50,221 nt of DNA, from positions 1-50,221 of the forward strand of contig JACPPI010000008.1 of assembly GCA_016190985.1 (NCBI GenBank). Reading direction: 5' to 3'. Numbering within the stretch: position 1 is the first letter of the stretch; every line of letters starts with the position of its first letter. The notes under the pieces are model-generated. The model saw nothing but the letters and a program-made list of their open reading frames with translations. It did not search any database and was not told the DNA's origin. The stretch comes from Opitutia bacterium (GTDB lineage Bacteria > Verrucomicrobiota > Verrucomicrobiia > Opitutales > Opitutaceae). Of this stretch, positions 42,621-50,221 are shown in pieces. The position numbers and the translations under genes were made by a program.

Positions 42621-45098
42621 TCAGGCCTCGCAGGTCCACAAACTGCAACCCAGCGCCGGAATGAACAGCTCGGGCGCCGCCACCTCGCCCGGCGGGTGCC
42701 GCCCCTCGTGGTAGAAACATTCGTGGTCGGCGAGCAGTTCCCACTTCCATTCGCCAAACTCCCCGATCGGCACCGTGACGTCGTCGGTGTGCGGGTTGAC
42801 GGCGAACATGAGCCGCGCCGGCCCCTGGCTGCCGTCGGCGTTGTAGAGGGCGACGAGCGCGGGCGCGCCGGGGCGGCTGAAGCACTGGAAAAATCCCTCG
42901 CCGGGCCGGCTGAAATGCCGCAGCAACCGCCCGCGCTCCGACCGCCGGAACGCGATCCAGTCGGCGAAATAGGCGTGCGTGGCCGGGTAGCGCGCGAGGC
43001 GGTGGTAATCGAGGGCGTTGAGGTCGCCGCGCAGGTAGGTGTTGTTCACGCCGTGCTTGGAGCGCAGGAAATCCTGTCCCGCCGCCAGCATGGGGATGCC
43101 GACCGAGGCGAGCAGGATGGCCGCCATCAGGTGCGTGCGCTGCCGGTCGTTCTGTGTCGGGTGGAAGCCGTTGTGGCCGTCGTTCTCCGTGATCAGGTCG
43201 AGCCAGGTGCGGTCGTCGTGCGACTCGGTGTAGTTGACCGTCTGCGCCGGCCAGTAGGCGAAGTGCCAGGGCGAGCCCTTGAGGAAATACTCCAACCGGT
43301 CCGCCGTCCCCCGCCCGTGCACGTAGTCGCGCAGGAAGTTCCGGTAGCCGTCGTTCCAGGACGCGTAGCCGGTCGGCCGCAGCGCGGCGGCGATGTGCCC
43401 GCGGAAGCTCCACGGCTCGGCGATGAGGATCACGTCGGGCTTCACGCGCTTCACGGCCGCCTCGATCTCGCGCAGCGCGTCCACCCCGATCAGCTCCGCG
43501 AGGTCGAAGCGGAAGCCGTCCACGCCGTAGACCTCGATGCAGTGGATGAGGCTGTCGCTGATGAGCCGCCTGGTCATGGCCGAGCGGCAGCGCAGGTCGT
43601 TGCCGCAGCCGCTCCAGTTCTCCAGCGCGCCGGCGGCGTCGAGTTCGAAGTAATAGAGCTTGTCCACGAAGAGCAGGTGCGCCGGCACGCCCACATGGTT
43701 GTAGACCACGTCGAGCACCACCGCGAGGCCCTGCTCGTGGAACGCCGCGACCAGCTCCTGCAGTTCCTTCACCTGCGAGGCCTGCGCGCCTTCGAGCGCG
43801 TAGCTGCTCGCCGGGGCGAAGCAGTTCGCCGGCATGTAGCCCCACTGGTATTCCTCGCGGGTCTGGTGGTCGAACTCGTGCACGGGTTGCAGCTCGACGC
43901 AGTTCACCCCGAGTTGCTTCAGATAAAAATCCGGGCTCCGCACCCATTTCGTCAGGCCGGTGAAACCGAGCCGCTCCTCCGCGTCCAGGGCGATGGGCGC
44001 GTGGGCCGTGAGGTCGCGCACGTGCGCCTCGGCGATGACGAGATCCTGCCATTGCGGCGTCGCGAAACTCCGGTCCGCGCGCCCCACCCACGCGGGGTCG
44101 AGCACGATGCCCGGGCCCTCGCCGCCCACGGCCGCCTGCGCGTAGGGATCGAGCACCTTGTGGTTGGGGCGGAAGTGCCCGAACACGTCGTGCGGCCCGC
44201 TGAGCGAATACCAGTAATACCAGCCGTGCAGGTTGCCGTCGATCTGCGCCTCCCACACGCCGCGCCAGCCGCCCTCCTCCTCCCGGCGGTCCAGCTCGTA
44301 GCCGAAGGCCGCGTCCATCTCGGCGAGATCCTCGCAGAGGAAAAGCCGCACATGCTTGGCCCGGGGCGCGAACAGCCGGAAGACGGTCTCGTCCGGCTGC
44401 ACGAGCGCGCCGAGCGGCAGGTCGCTGCGCAGCTCGTGGAAAAACTTTCCCAGCCGCACGCGGGTCTTCGGCGCCTCCCTGCCGTCGCGCACGTGGACGA
44501 CCGAGTGGGCCTGGTTGAGCAGCGCCGGCTCCGTGGTCGTGAATTCAAAGAGGTTGCGGCCGGTGCGGTGCCGCAGCAGCGCGCGGTTGAAATGCCCCTT
44601 GCCGTCGGAGACGAGATTGGTCGCGTCGCGCGGCAGCTCCAGCCAGCGGTGCTCGCCGGTGATGAACTTGAACTGCTGCGGCGGCTCGGTCAGCAGAGTC
44701 GCGCCGGGTTTGCGCCGCAGCCACACGGCACGGCCGTTGACCTCGCCGCGCTCCAGCGCCCAGTCCGCCTGCCCCACCGCCAGCTCCCAGCCGTTGAAAT
44801 CGCCCGCGACGTAGACGGGCATCGTCGCGAAGTCCACCCAGCTGTGCTCCGCCGGATCGAGCACGAAGACCACCTGCCCCGTGTCGTCCACGTAATACGC
44901 CGCCTCGTCCGCGTAGAGCGAGGGCGCCGCCGGCCGCAGGTCGGCAAAGGCAAAGGCCTGGTCGCCCGGCGCCAGCAGCGGCAGCGACGCCCCGGTCCAG
45001 TCCGCGTCGAGTTCGATGACCCCCGACGAGGGCGCGATCAGCCAGGCCCGGGCGATGCGCTGGGCCTGCTCGGCGGTGAAGGGCGCGCGGGTGTTCAA
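42621..45098 (-). CDS. GH13 pullulanase/debranching-type glycoside hydrolase
   Basis: 825 aa. N-terminal beta-sandwich modules (about 1-330) include a CBM48-like segment (VFRLFAPRAKHVRLFLCEDL). The (beta/alpha)8 catalytic domain of GH13 follows. Motif I is VVLDVVYNH, and motif II DGFRFDLAEL supplies the nucleophile Asp (about residue 529). The acid/base Glu is in LIAEPWSF (about 559), and the transition-state Asp is in TESHDD (about 625). The C-terminal part lies near FQCFSRPGAPALVALYNAD. It should cleave alpha-1,6 branches of glycogen, amylopectin or pullulan. No signal peptide is seen, so it is probably cytoplasmic. The ATGA overlap with the phosphodiesterase gene upstream implies one transcript. 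Confidence 0.9.
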   Translation of the reverse strand: MNTRAPFTAEQAQRIARAWLIAPSSGVIELDADWTGASLPLLAPGDQAFAFADLRPAAPSLYADEAAYYVDDTGQVVFVLDPAEHSWVDFATMPVYVAGDFNGWELAVGQADWALERGEVNGRAVWLRRKPGATLLTEPPQQFKFITGEHRWLELPRDATNLVSDGKGHFNRALLRHRTGRNLFEFTTTEPALLNQAHSVVHVRDGREAPKTRVRLGKFFHELRSDLPLGALVQPDETVFRLFAPRAKHVRLFLCEDLAEMDAAFGYELDRREEEGGWRGVWEAQIDGNLHGWYYWYSLSGPHDVFGHFRPNHKVLDPYAQAAVGGEGPGIVLDPAWVGRADRSFATPQWQDLVIAEAHVRDLTAHAPIALDAEERLGFTGLTKWVRSPDFYLKQLGVNCVELQPVHEFDHQTREEYQWGYMPANCFAPASSYALEGAQASQVKELQELVAAFHEQGLAVVLDVVYNHVGVPAHLLFVDKLYYFELDAAGALENWSGCGNDLRCRSAMTRRLISDSLIHCIEVYGVDGFRFDLAELIGVDALREIEAAVKRVKPDVILIAEPWSFRGHIAAALRPTGYASWNDGYRNFLRDYVHGRGTADRLEYFLKGSPWHFAYWPAQTVNYTESHDDRTWLDLITENDGHNGFHPTQNDRQRTHLMAAILLASVGIPMLAAGQDFLRSKHGVNNTYLRGDLNALDYHRLARYPATHAYFADWIAFRRSERGRLLRHFSRPGEGFFQCFSRPGAPALVALYNADGSQGPARLMFAVNPHTDDVTVPIGEFGEWKWELLADHECFYHEGRHPPGEVAAPELFIPALGCSLWTCEA

Positions 45099-46030
45099 GG
45101 GGCGGGCGGATTCTCGAAGGCCGGCAGCACCGGCGCGCCGTCAAAGTAGGGCAGGACCGGCAGGCCGAGCACATAGCAGGCGGTCGCGCAGGTGTCCTCG
45201 ATGCGCAGCACCAGCTCGCGGACCTGGGTCAGGTCGCAGCCCCGCTTCACCCCCGGCCCGGCGATGATCCAGGGAATGGTGCGGCTGCGCGGATCGTCGG
45301 CGCCATGGCTCAGGCCCGCGCCGCCGTGATCGGAGGACAGCATGATCAGGGTGGAGGCCCGCGTGCCCGCCGTTTCGAGCGCGGCCAGCAGCCGGCCCAC
45401 GCAGGCATCCGCCTCCTCGATGGCGGCCAGTTGCTCGGGCGAGCCCCAGCCCTTGGCGTGGCCCGCCGCGTCCACGCCGGGCAAGTGCACGAACAGCACG
45501 TCGGGTTTCATCTCCGTGATAAGGCGGACCGCCTCAACCACCACCTGCTGGTCGGTTGCCCTGTCCTCAGCCGGGACGGAGACGAAATCGATCGTGCCCG
45601 GCTTGTCCAGATGCCGGAACTTGGATTTGCCCGCGACCATGGCGGTCTTGTATCCGCCTTGGTGCGCCATCTCGAACAGCGTGGGCCGCGCCGGCCACTC
45701 GGGGGCTTGCAGCTTGAGCAGCTTGTTCCAGGTGATGCCGTGCTTGGCCGGTGACACCCCCGTGAGCATGCTGGTGAACGACGGCAGGGTGTTTCCGCTC
45801 GCGACCGTCAGCATCCACATCGAATAGGCGCCCTGTTTCATCAGCCCCCGGATCACGGGGGTGTTCGCCAACAGCAGCCGGTCGGGCCGCAGCCCGTCGA
45901 TGCCGATGATCAACACCCGCCCGATGCCGGCGATGGGAGGCGGCACCGGTTTCACCACTGGCGCGCCGATTTGGGCGCGGGTGCCGGCCGTCAGGCCGAG
46001 CGCCAGCAGACCTGCGAGGAGTCGTCTCAT
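45095..46030 (-). CDS. secreted type I phosphodiesterase / nucleotide pyrophosphatase family protein
   Basis: 311 aa with a signal peptide (RRLLAGLLALGLTAGTRAQ). Alkaline-phosphatase-superfamily fold: metal ligand D45 in LIIGIDGLRPD, nucleophile T81 in SGNTLPSFTSML, and later metal ligands in HLPGVDAAGH and SSDHGGAG. It probably hydrolyses phosphodiester or pyrophosphate bonds of nucleotides or sugar-nucleotides in the periplasm. It is short for the family (ENPPs are larger), but the core is complete. It is cotranscribed with the GH13 gene through a 4-bp overlap. It is divergent from mnmA, with 97 bp between start codons. Confidence 0.88.
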   Translation of the reverse strand: MRRLLAGLLALGLTAGTRAQIGAPVVKPVPPPIAGIGRVLIIGIDGLRPDRLLLANTPVIRGLMKQGAYSMWMLTVASGNTLPSFTSMLTGVSPAKHGITWNKLLKLQAPEWPARPTLFEMAHQGGYKTAMVAGKSKFRHLDKPGTIDFVSVPAEDRATDQQVVVEAVRLITEMKPDVLFVHLPGVDAAGHAKGWGSPEQLAAIEEADACVGRLLAALETAGTRASTLIMLSSDHGGAGLSHGADDPRSRTIPWIIAGPGVKRGCDLTQVRELVLRIEDTCATACYVLGLPVLPYFDGAPVLPAFENPPAP

Positions 46031-46127
46031 CGCCCCACCCTAGCCGGCCGGCCGGGCCTGTAAAGCACCACGATGCGACCGCGCCGGCGGGTTGACAAAA
46101 TCCCCGCCCGGCGAACTCCTTGTCGCC

Positions 46128-47267
46128 ATGGAACGCATCCTCGTCGCGATGTCCGGCGGAGTGGACAGCTCCGTCGCCGCCCTCCTGCTCAAGCAGCAGG
46201 GGCACGCCATTGTCGGCGCCTACATGAAGAACTGGATCAACGAGGACAATGTCATCGGTCACTGTCCTTGGATGCAGGACATCGAGGACGCGCGCGCCGT
46301 GGCGGAGCAGATCGGCATCGAGTTCCGCGTCGTCAACCTGATGGCGGACTACCGCCGGCTCGTGGTGGACTACCTGCTCGACGGCTACCGGCGCGGACTC
46401 ACACCCAACCCCGACGTGATGTGCAACCGCGAGATGAAATTCGGCGTGTTCGCGAAATACGCCCAGGCGGAGGGCTTCGCGGCCGTGGCGACGGGGCATC
46501 ACGCAAGAAGGGTGGAGGTGGAGCGCGCTGACCTCAGCGCGCTTTCCCAAGCCAACGCGTTGGGGTCAACGCGTTCCACCTTCGCGCTCCTCGAAGGCTT
46601 GGACAAAAACAAGGACCAGTCCTACTTCCTCGCCCTGCTTTCGCAGACGCAGCTCGCCGCCGCCCGCTTCCCCATCGGCCATCTGAAAAAGCCCGAGCTG
46701 CGCGAACTCGCCGCCGACGCCCGGCTCCCCAACGCCGCCAAGAAGGACAGCCAGGGCATCTGCTTCATCGGCGAGGTGAAGATGGCGGATTTCTTGAAAA
46801 CCTACGTGCCCGACCATCCCGGCCCGATCGTCCGAGCGACGGACGGCAAGATCCTGGGTGAGCACTGCGGCCTGCACTACTACACCATCGGACAGCGGCG
46901 CGGCATTCGCATCCCGTCGAACACCGACGACCAGGCCTACGTCGTCACCGGCAAGCGCGCCGCCGACCACGCGCTGCTCGTGGCCTTCGACGGACCCGAC
47001 GCGCCCGGACTGTGGACCAACGAGTGCCGCGTGCACAGCGTCAGTTTCATCGGCGAGCCGGTCACGGAGCCGCGCCGCCTCGAGTGCAAGGTCCGCTACC
47101 GCGACCCGCGCGTCTTCATCGAGTTTTCACCGGTAGGGCGAGTCGTCCCCGGCGGGCCGTTGTCCGCCGCCGTGAAATTCGAACAACCGCAGCGCGCCCT
47201 CGCCGCCGGCCAGATCCTGGCGCTCTACGACGGCGAAAAACTGCTCGGCGGCGCGGTGTTCGCCTGA
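46128..47267 (+). CDS. mnmA: tRNA-specific 2-thiouridylase MnmA with a repeat-derived insert
   Basis: 379 aa from ATG 46128. It thiolates U34 of tRNA-Lys, -Glu and -Gln. The ATP-pyrophosphatase loop is [10 protein letters not shown] (residues 8-17). The catalytic cysteines are C99 (PDVMCN) and C212 (SQGICFIG). ATGHHAR leads into the insert. Residues 130-151 ([17 protein letters not shown] region) are encoded by a GGTGGA...TCCACC palindromic repeat placed between the conserved ATGH and NKDQSYFL motifs. Residues 335-341 match the end of another repeat family. A further copy of the first repeat begins 17 bp after the stop. Confidence 0.95.
   Translation: MERILVAMSGGVDSSVAALLLKQQGHAIVGAYMKNWINEDNVIGHCPWMQDIEDARAVAEQIGIEFRVVNLMADYRRLVVDYLLDGYRRGLTPNPDVMCNREMKFGVFAKYAQAEGFAAVATGHHARRVEVERADLSALSQANALGSTRSTFALLEGLDKNKDQSYFLALLSQTQLAAARFPIGHLKKPELRELAADARLPNAAKKDSQGICFIGEVKMADFLKTYVPDHPGPIVRATDGKILGEHCGLHYYTIGQRRGIRIPSNTDDQAYVVTGKRAADHALLVAFDGPDAPGLWTNECRVHSVSFIGEPVTEPRRLECKVRYRDPRVFIEFSPVGRVVPGGPLSAAVKFEQPQRALAAGQILALYDGEKLLGGAVFA
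46517..46580 (+). repeat. GGTGGA...TCCACC palindromic repeat translated in mnmA
   Basis: 64 bp with ends GGTGGAGCGCGC and GCGTTCCACC and the inner palindromes GCGCTGACCTCAGCGC and AACGCGTTGGGGTCAACGCG. It is read through in frame. Confidence 0.85.
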
Positions 47268-47283
47268 TCGAGGAACTCTTGGT

Positions 47284-47358
47284 GGTGGAGCGCGCTGACC
47301 TCAGCGCGCTTTGTCCGGCAGACTCCAAACCAGCGTGCTGGGGTCAGCACGCTCCACC
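47284..47358. repeat. GGTGGA...TCCACC palindromic repeat downstream of mnmA
   Basis: 75 bp. Its first 27 or so bases match the start of the copy inside mnmA (GTGGAGCGCGCTGACCTCAG). It ends GTCAGCACGCTCCACC. Confidence 0.8.
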
Positions 47359-47416
47359 CGATCAGCGCCTTGGATTTTCTTGAGAAATTCCCTGGCCCAA
47401 AGATGCTGCGACCCCG

Positions 47417-49504
47417 ATGCCGTCCCCATCGCAAAGAATCCCGCCCCGCTGGCAGATGTTCATCCTCTCGTTCACCGCGCTCTTCCTGGAGCTGATGGTG
47501 ATCCGCTGGGTGCCCTCGGTCGTGCGGCTGGTCGCCTATTACGCGAATCTGATGCTGCTCAGTTCGTTTCTCGGCCTGGGGGTCGGAGCGATGCTGAGCG
47601 GAAAAAAATGGCGGCTCTTCGGCTGGTTTCCCGTGCTGCTGGCTGTCTACATCGGTGCCCTCCTTCTCAGCCGGCAGCTGGTTCTCGGCTCCAGCGATGC
47701 GGAGGTGCGGTTCGGCGCTCTCGATATCCAGTGGGCGAACCACGCCATCCTGTTCGCCCTCTTCATTGCCAACGCGCTCGTGTTCGCGCCGGTCGGCCAG
47801 CAGATGGGCCTGCTCTTCGGCAGCCTGCCGCGCCTGACGGCCTACGCCTGGGACCTCGGCGGCAGCCTGGGCGGCACGCTGTGCTTCGGGCTGTTCTCGC
47901 TGCTGCATTTCTCCCCTCTGGCCGGGATGGCGGGCGTGATGCTGCTCTACCTGGGCCTGATCCCCCTGCGGCGCTGGCTCTGGGCCGTGCCGGTCTTCGC
48001 GCTGGTGCTGCTCGGCATGTCCACGGCCAACGATGCCGGCACGCGCTGGTCGCCCTACTACCACATCGTCGTGCGCGACATGGTGACGAAGCAGCCGGCG
48101 ACGGAGCCGCCGCCCGGCCTGGCCACGATGCGCGATCCGCCGCTCTACATCGTCAGCGTCAACCAGGACTTCTACCACATGGACGCCTCGCAGCAGACCG
48201 GGCGCTACACGCCCGGCACCCGCGCGGCGGAGGAAGCCGCGAAGCAGAGCGCCCAATACGCCATACCCTATCTCATCGGCGGTCCGCGCCCGCGGGTGCT
48301 CGTCGTCGGCGCGGGCGGCGGCGCGGATGTGCAGGGCGCGCTGGCCGCCGGCGCCACGCAGATCGACGCAGTGGAAATCGACCCGATCGTCGCCGCGATC
48401 TCGCGGCGCTTCAACGCCGACGCCCCCTACTCCGATCCGCGCGTCCACCTGCATGTCGACGATGCCCGCTCGTTCATCTCCAAGGCGCAGCCGGGCTACG
48501 ATCTCGTCACGTTCGGCTACCTCGATTCACAGGCGCTTTTCAGTTCGATGAGCAACCTCCGGCTCGACGGCTATGTCTACACCGTCGAGAGCATCCGCAC
48601 CGCCTACGGCCTGCTCAACGAGCGGGGGCTCCTCACCCTCTCCTTCGGCTACGGCCAGCACTGGCTGCTGCTGAAGCTCTACCGCATGGTCAAGGAAGCC
48701 ACCGGCCGCACGCCGATCTTCTATCTCGGCCCGGGGCATGTCGTGTTCTGCGTGCCGAAGACCGTGCTGCCGGCCCGGCCGCCGCAGATCGTGAACGGAC
48801 TGGAATTCTCCGTGATGACTGGTGAACCCAAGATCGAACCCCCGACCGACGACTGGCCCTTCCTCTACCTGCTGGGCCGGGGCATCCCCTCCGACTACCT
48901 GATCGTGATCGGCGGGCTGCTGGCGATCTCGGTGCTGGCGGTGCTGACGCTGCGCGGCCGGTCGTTTGGCCGGAGCGACGCCCACTTCGCCCTGCTCGGC
49001 ATGGGCTTCCTGCTGCTGGAGACGAAAAGCATCACCGACTGCTCGCTGTATTTCGGCGCCACCTGGCTGGTGACGCTGCTGGTGGTCACCGGCGTGCTGC
49101 TGATGGTGCTCGCCGCCAATGTCGTGGCCGGCCGCCTGCGCGGCTTCTCGTTCTGGTTCTATGCCCCCCTGTTCGCCTCGCTGGCTCTGCTGATCCTGGT
49201 GCCGCGCGAATCGATCCTCGCCCTTGGGCTGAACGGCCGCCTGGCGTGGACGCTCCTCGTGGTGCCGCTGCCGGTGTTCTTCGCCGGCCTGATTTTCTCC
49301 ACCGGATTCCGGGAGTCGGCGAACCCCGCCGCGCTCTTCGGCGCCAACCTGATCGGGGCCATGATCGGCGGCTTCGCCGAATATCTCGGCATGGCCGTCG
49401 GCAGCCACCATCTGTCCTACCTCATCATCGCCGCCTATGCCGGCAGCCTGCTGTGCCTGATGATGGACCTGAGGGGAACAACGTCTGCGATTGCGACGGC
49501 TTGA
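47417..49504 (+). CDS. membrane-embedded spermidine-synthase-like protein
   Basis: 695 aa. N-terminal membrane helices (about 15-215: FILSFTALFLELMVIRWVPS onward) are followed by a soluble Rossmann domain. Its SAM/decarboxy-SAM loop is VLVVGAGGGADVQGAL, with AVEIDPI and the post-loop VHLHVDDARSFI; more helices follow to the C-terminus (about 490-690). This fused transporter-like/spermidine-synthase architecture is common in bacteria. Real aminopropyl transfer is not shown, and the characteristic spermidine-synthase YDVI.D motif is replaced by YDLVTFGYLD, so a different methyl- or aminopropyl-type reaction is possible. ATG 47417; the gene follows a palindromic repeat. Confidence 0.85.
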   Translation: MPSPSQRIPPRWQMFILSFTALFLELMVIRWVPSVVRLVAYYANLMLLSSFLGLGVGAMLSGKKWRLFGWFPVLLAVYIGALLLSRQLVLGSSDAEVRFGALDIQWANHAILFALFIANALVFAPVGQQMGLLFGSLPRLTAYAWDLGGSLGGTLCFGLFSLLHFSPLAGMAGVMLLYLGLIPLRRWLWAVPVFALVLLGMSTANDAGTRWSPYYHIVVRDMVTKQPATEPPPGLATMRDPPLYIVSVNQDFYHMDASQQTGRYTPGTRAAEEAAKQSAQYAIPYLIGGPRPRVLVVGAGGGADVQGALAAGATQIDAVEIDPIVAAISRRFNADAPYSDPRVHLHVDDARSFISKAQPGYDLVTFGYLDSQALFSSMSNLRLDGYVYTVESIRTAYGLLNERGLLTLSFGYGQHWLLLKLYRMVKEATGRTPIFYLGPGHVVFCVPKTVLPARPPQIVNGLEFSVMTGEPKIEPPTDDWPFLYLLGRGIPSDYLIVIGGLLAISVLAVLTLRGRSFGRSDAHFALLGMGFLLLETKSITDCSLYFGATWLVTLLVVTGVLLMVLAANVVAGRLRGFSFWFYAPLFASLALLILVPRESILALGLNGRLAWTLLVVPLPVFFAGLIFSTGFRESANPAALFGANLIGAMIGGFAEYLGMAVGSHHLSYLIIAAYAGSLLCLMMDLRGTTSAIATA

Positions 49505-49612
49505 AAGATTCAGGCCGATCCAGCGGACCGGTCCGAGTGCCGGCCTGATCAATTCGTCAATTAATACGTTACAAATATCCCGGGCGGCTCACTGGTCCAA
49601 CGGGCCTGCCCG

Positions 49613-49735
49613 GAGCGAGTCGAACGGACTGCACACGCCGAGCCCCGGCTTCCCTGCCCTGCGTGGCCTTGGCGAAGCGGGGTGCATGACGTGGGTGTAG
49701 ATCTGCGTCGTCTCCACGCTGGCTTGGCCGAGCAG
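49613..49735 (-). pseudogene. fossil C-terminus of an integron-type tyrosine recombinase
   Basis: One frame encodes LLGQASVETTQIYTHVM, including the nucleophile-type Tyr, then KPGLGVCSPFDSL. These match the end of integron integrases (LLGH..V.TT.IYTHV, then GVRSPLD.L). Eleven residues between the two blocks come from a CCTTGGCGAAG-family repeat (49657-49682). Homology stops abruptly before LLGQ at a GCCGCCCA-loop-TGGGCGGC palindrome, so the rest of the enzyme is missing. The 700 bp after 49504 contain no intact gene that I can support. Confidence 0.75.
49657..49682. repeat. CCTTGGCGAAG-family repeat inside the integrase fossil
   Basis: CCCTGCGTGGCCTTGGCGAAGCGGGG; compare 13310-13335. It separates two conserved integrase blocks while keeping the frame. 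Confidence 0.65.
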
Positions 49736-50004
49736 TCGAGGCCGCCCAAATCCTGGGCGGCCGGCCGTGGTTCCATGGGCCGCAAGTGCGGCGGCCGGGC
49801 CTTGGCCGGGGGCCCTGCCGTCAGTAGATCGCGTCCTCCCGTAGCATCCGGCGCGGTCTGCTGGGCCAAGGCTGCCTTCCAACCGGGGAATGATACGGGT
49901 GGCGGCGACATACACTTGGCCAGTGCAGGTCGAGTTCAGCTTTCCCCGGGTAAATATCCCCGGAGCAAGCTTGTATGTCCCACCTCGTGAATAGACGCAG
50001 GGCA
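49736..50004. other. non-coding remnant region with small palindromes
   Basis: I see no gene here. It begins with GGCCGCCCAAATCCTGGGCGGCC (hairpin) and contains a GGCCGGGCCTTGGCCGGGGGCC stretch and a CCCCGGGTAAATATCCCCGG hairpin. It probably represents decayed integron-associated DNA, but no attI or attC site is recognisable. Confidence 0.4.
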
Positions 50005-50066
50005 GTGACAGAAGCGGCTTCTGAGAATGGGCCGATTGGCTCGTCGGAAGAAGCCGCTTCTGTCAC
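50005..50066. repeat. 18-bp perfect inverted repeat with 26-nt centre
   Basis: Arms 50005-50022 (GTGACAGAAGCGGCTTCT) and 50049-50066 are perfectly complementary. The centre has a partial secondary stem (GGGCC-GATT-GGCTC). It is a REP/BIME-like unit with no homologue elsewhere in the window. The remaining 155 bp to the window end show nothing else. Confidence 0.75.
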
Positions 50067-50221
50067 GGTCGCTTTGGCGTTGGGGGGGGCGAACCTCCCT
50101 TGATGTCGCCAGGGTGCGCGGACGGCTGGCCGTCGGCCGCGCAGCAGGGCAGACAGATCGATTAGCAAGCCGAGCCTCCAACTCGTCCCGGAGCAAGGAT
50201 CGCTGTCCTGCACCTGGTTTA

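Noticed and set aside
46092-46127. A TTGACA -35 promoter for mnmA
   Set aside because: TTGACA occurs at 46092, but no recognisable -10 follows at the right spacing before the ATG at 46128. Promoter consensus for this phylum is uncertain.
50005-50066. attC recombination site
   Set aside because: The outer ends lack the GTTRRRY / RYYYAAC core sites required for attC, although folded symmetry is present.
49821-50213. 130-aa minus-strand frame at the window end
   Set aside because: It runs through the perfect palindrome and small hairpins, shows no domain motif, and has no plausible start context.

Overview
The window is GC-rich, gene-dense chromosomal DNA, almost certainly from a Verrucomicrobiota bacterium, most likely family Opitutaceae. 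The case rests on three things: a 52-residue 'small basic protein' of the type known from Chlamydiae/Verrucomicrobia (10777-10935), a double-length UvrA with four ABC ATPase modules (20091-26111) as in Chlamydiae, and the general look of the housekeeping proteins. Species assignment is inference, since no 16S gene is present.

Layout. 255-2374: two overlapping glycosyltransferases. 2539-4281: fused oligopeptide-type ABC ATPase. 4370-7316: trmL, a response regulator, and thrB, smpB and rpoZ on the minus strand. 7524-9752: a membrane-anchored TIR/TPR protein. 9864-13084: a secreted protein, cutA, the small basic protein, a DedA membrane protein and a PPi-type phosphofructokinase, followed by tRNA-Arg(CCG). 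13417-15742: a translationally coupled response regulator / 66-aa protein / PulE-type ATPase set. 15828-19996: pyrE, lpdA, a small membrane protein and a glycosyltransferase. 20091-26111: uvrA. 26260-29157: a membrane protein, then tsaD with a displaced copy of its own 3' end and a HepT/MntA toxin-antitoxin pair between the two. 29291-34254: CtpA protease, a MidA-like methyltransferase, ribosomal protein L28, a TMTC-like membrane TPR protein and a GNAT. 34397-38048: an fmdB-hypothetical-murJ operon and ispA. 38098-46030: a secreted protein, a gapA-pgk-tpiA operon, a GH13 debranching-type enzyme and a phosphodiesterase. 46128-49504: mnmA and a membrane spermidine-synthase-like protein. The right edge holds a fossil of an integron integrase C-terminus.

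Metabolically, the GH13 enzyme, PPi-PFK, TpiA, GapA and Pgk form much of a starch/glycogen-to-glycolysis route. ThrB, PyrE, IspA, LpdA, MnmA, TsaD, SmpB, RpoZ and L28 are ordinary core functions.

The striking property of the window is its load of short dispersed repeats, many lying IN FRAME inside core genes. A composite palindromic element of about 140 bp is read in the same frame at the C-termini of ThrB and PyrE. At least seven repeat tracts are translated inside UvrA. MnmA and TsaD carry translated inserts, and so does the integrase fossil. There are at least six palindromic sequence families. There is also a class of elements built from 7- or 8-nt tandem units, often as two inverted arms, with a unit sequence private to each locus (uvrA, tsaD, both spacers of the gapA operon, both flanks of lpdA). 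I regard this as the best candidate for an undescribed system here. It resembles Rickettsia palindromic elements and cyanobacterial STRRs in behaviour, but not in sequence as far as I can tell by eye. All alignments were done by hand.
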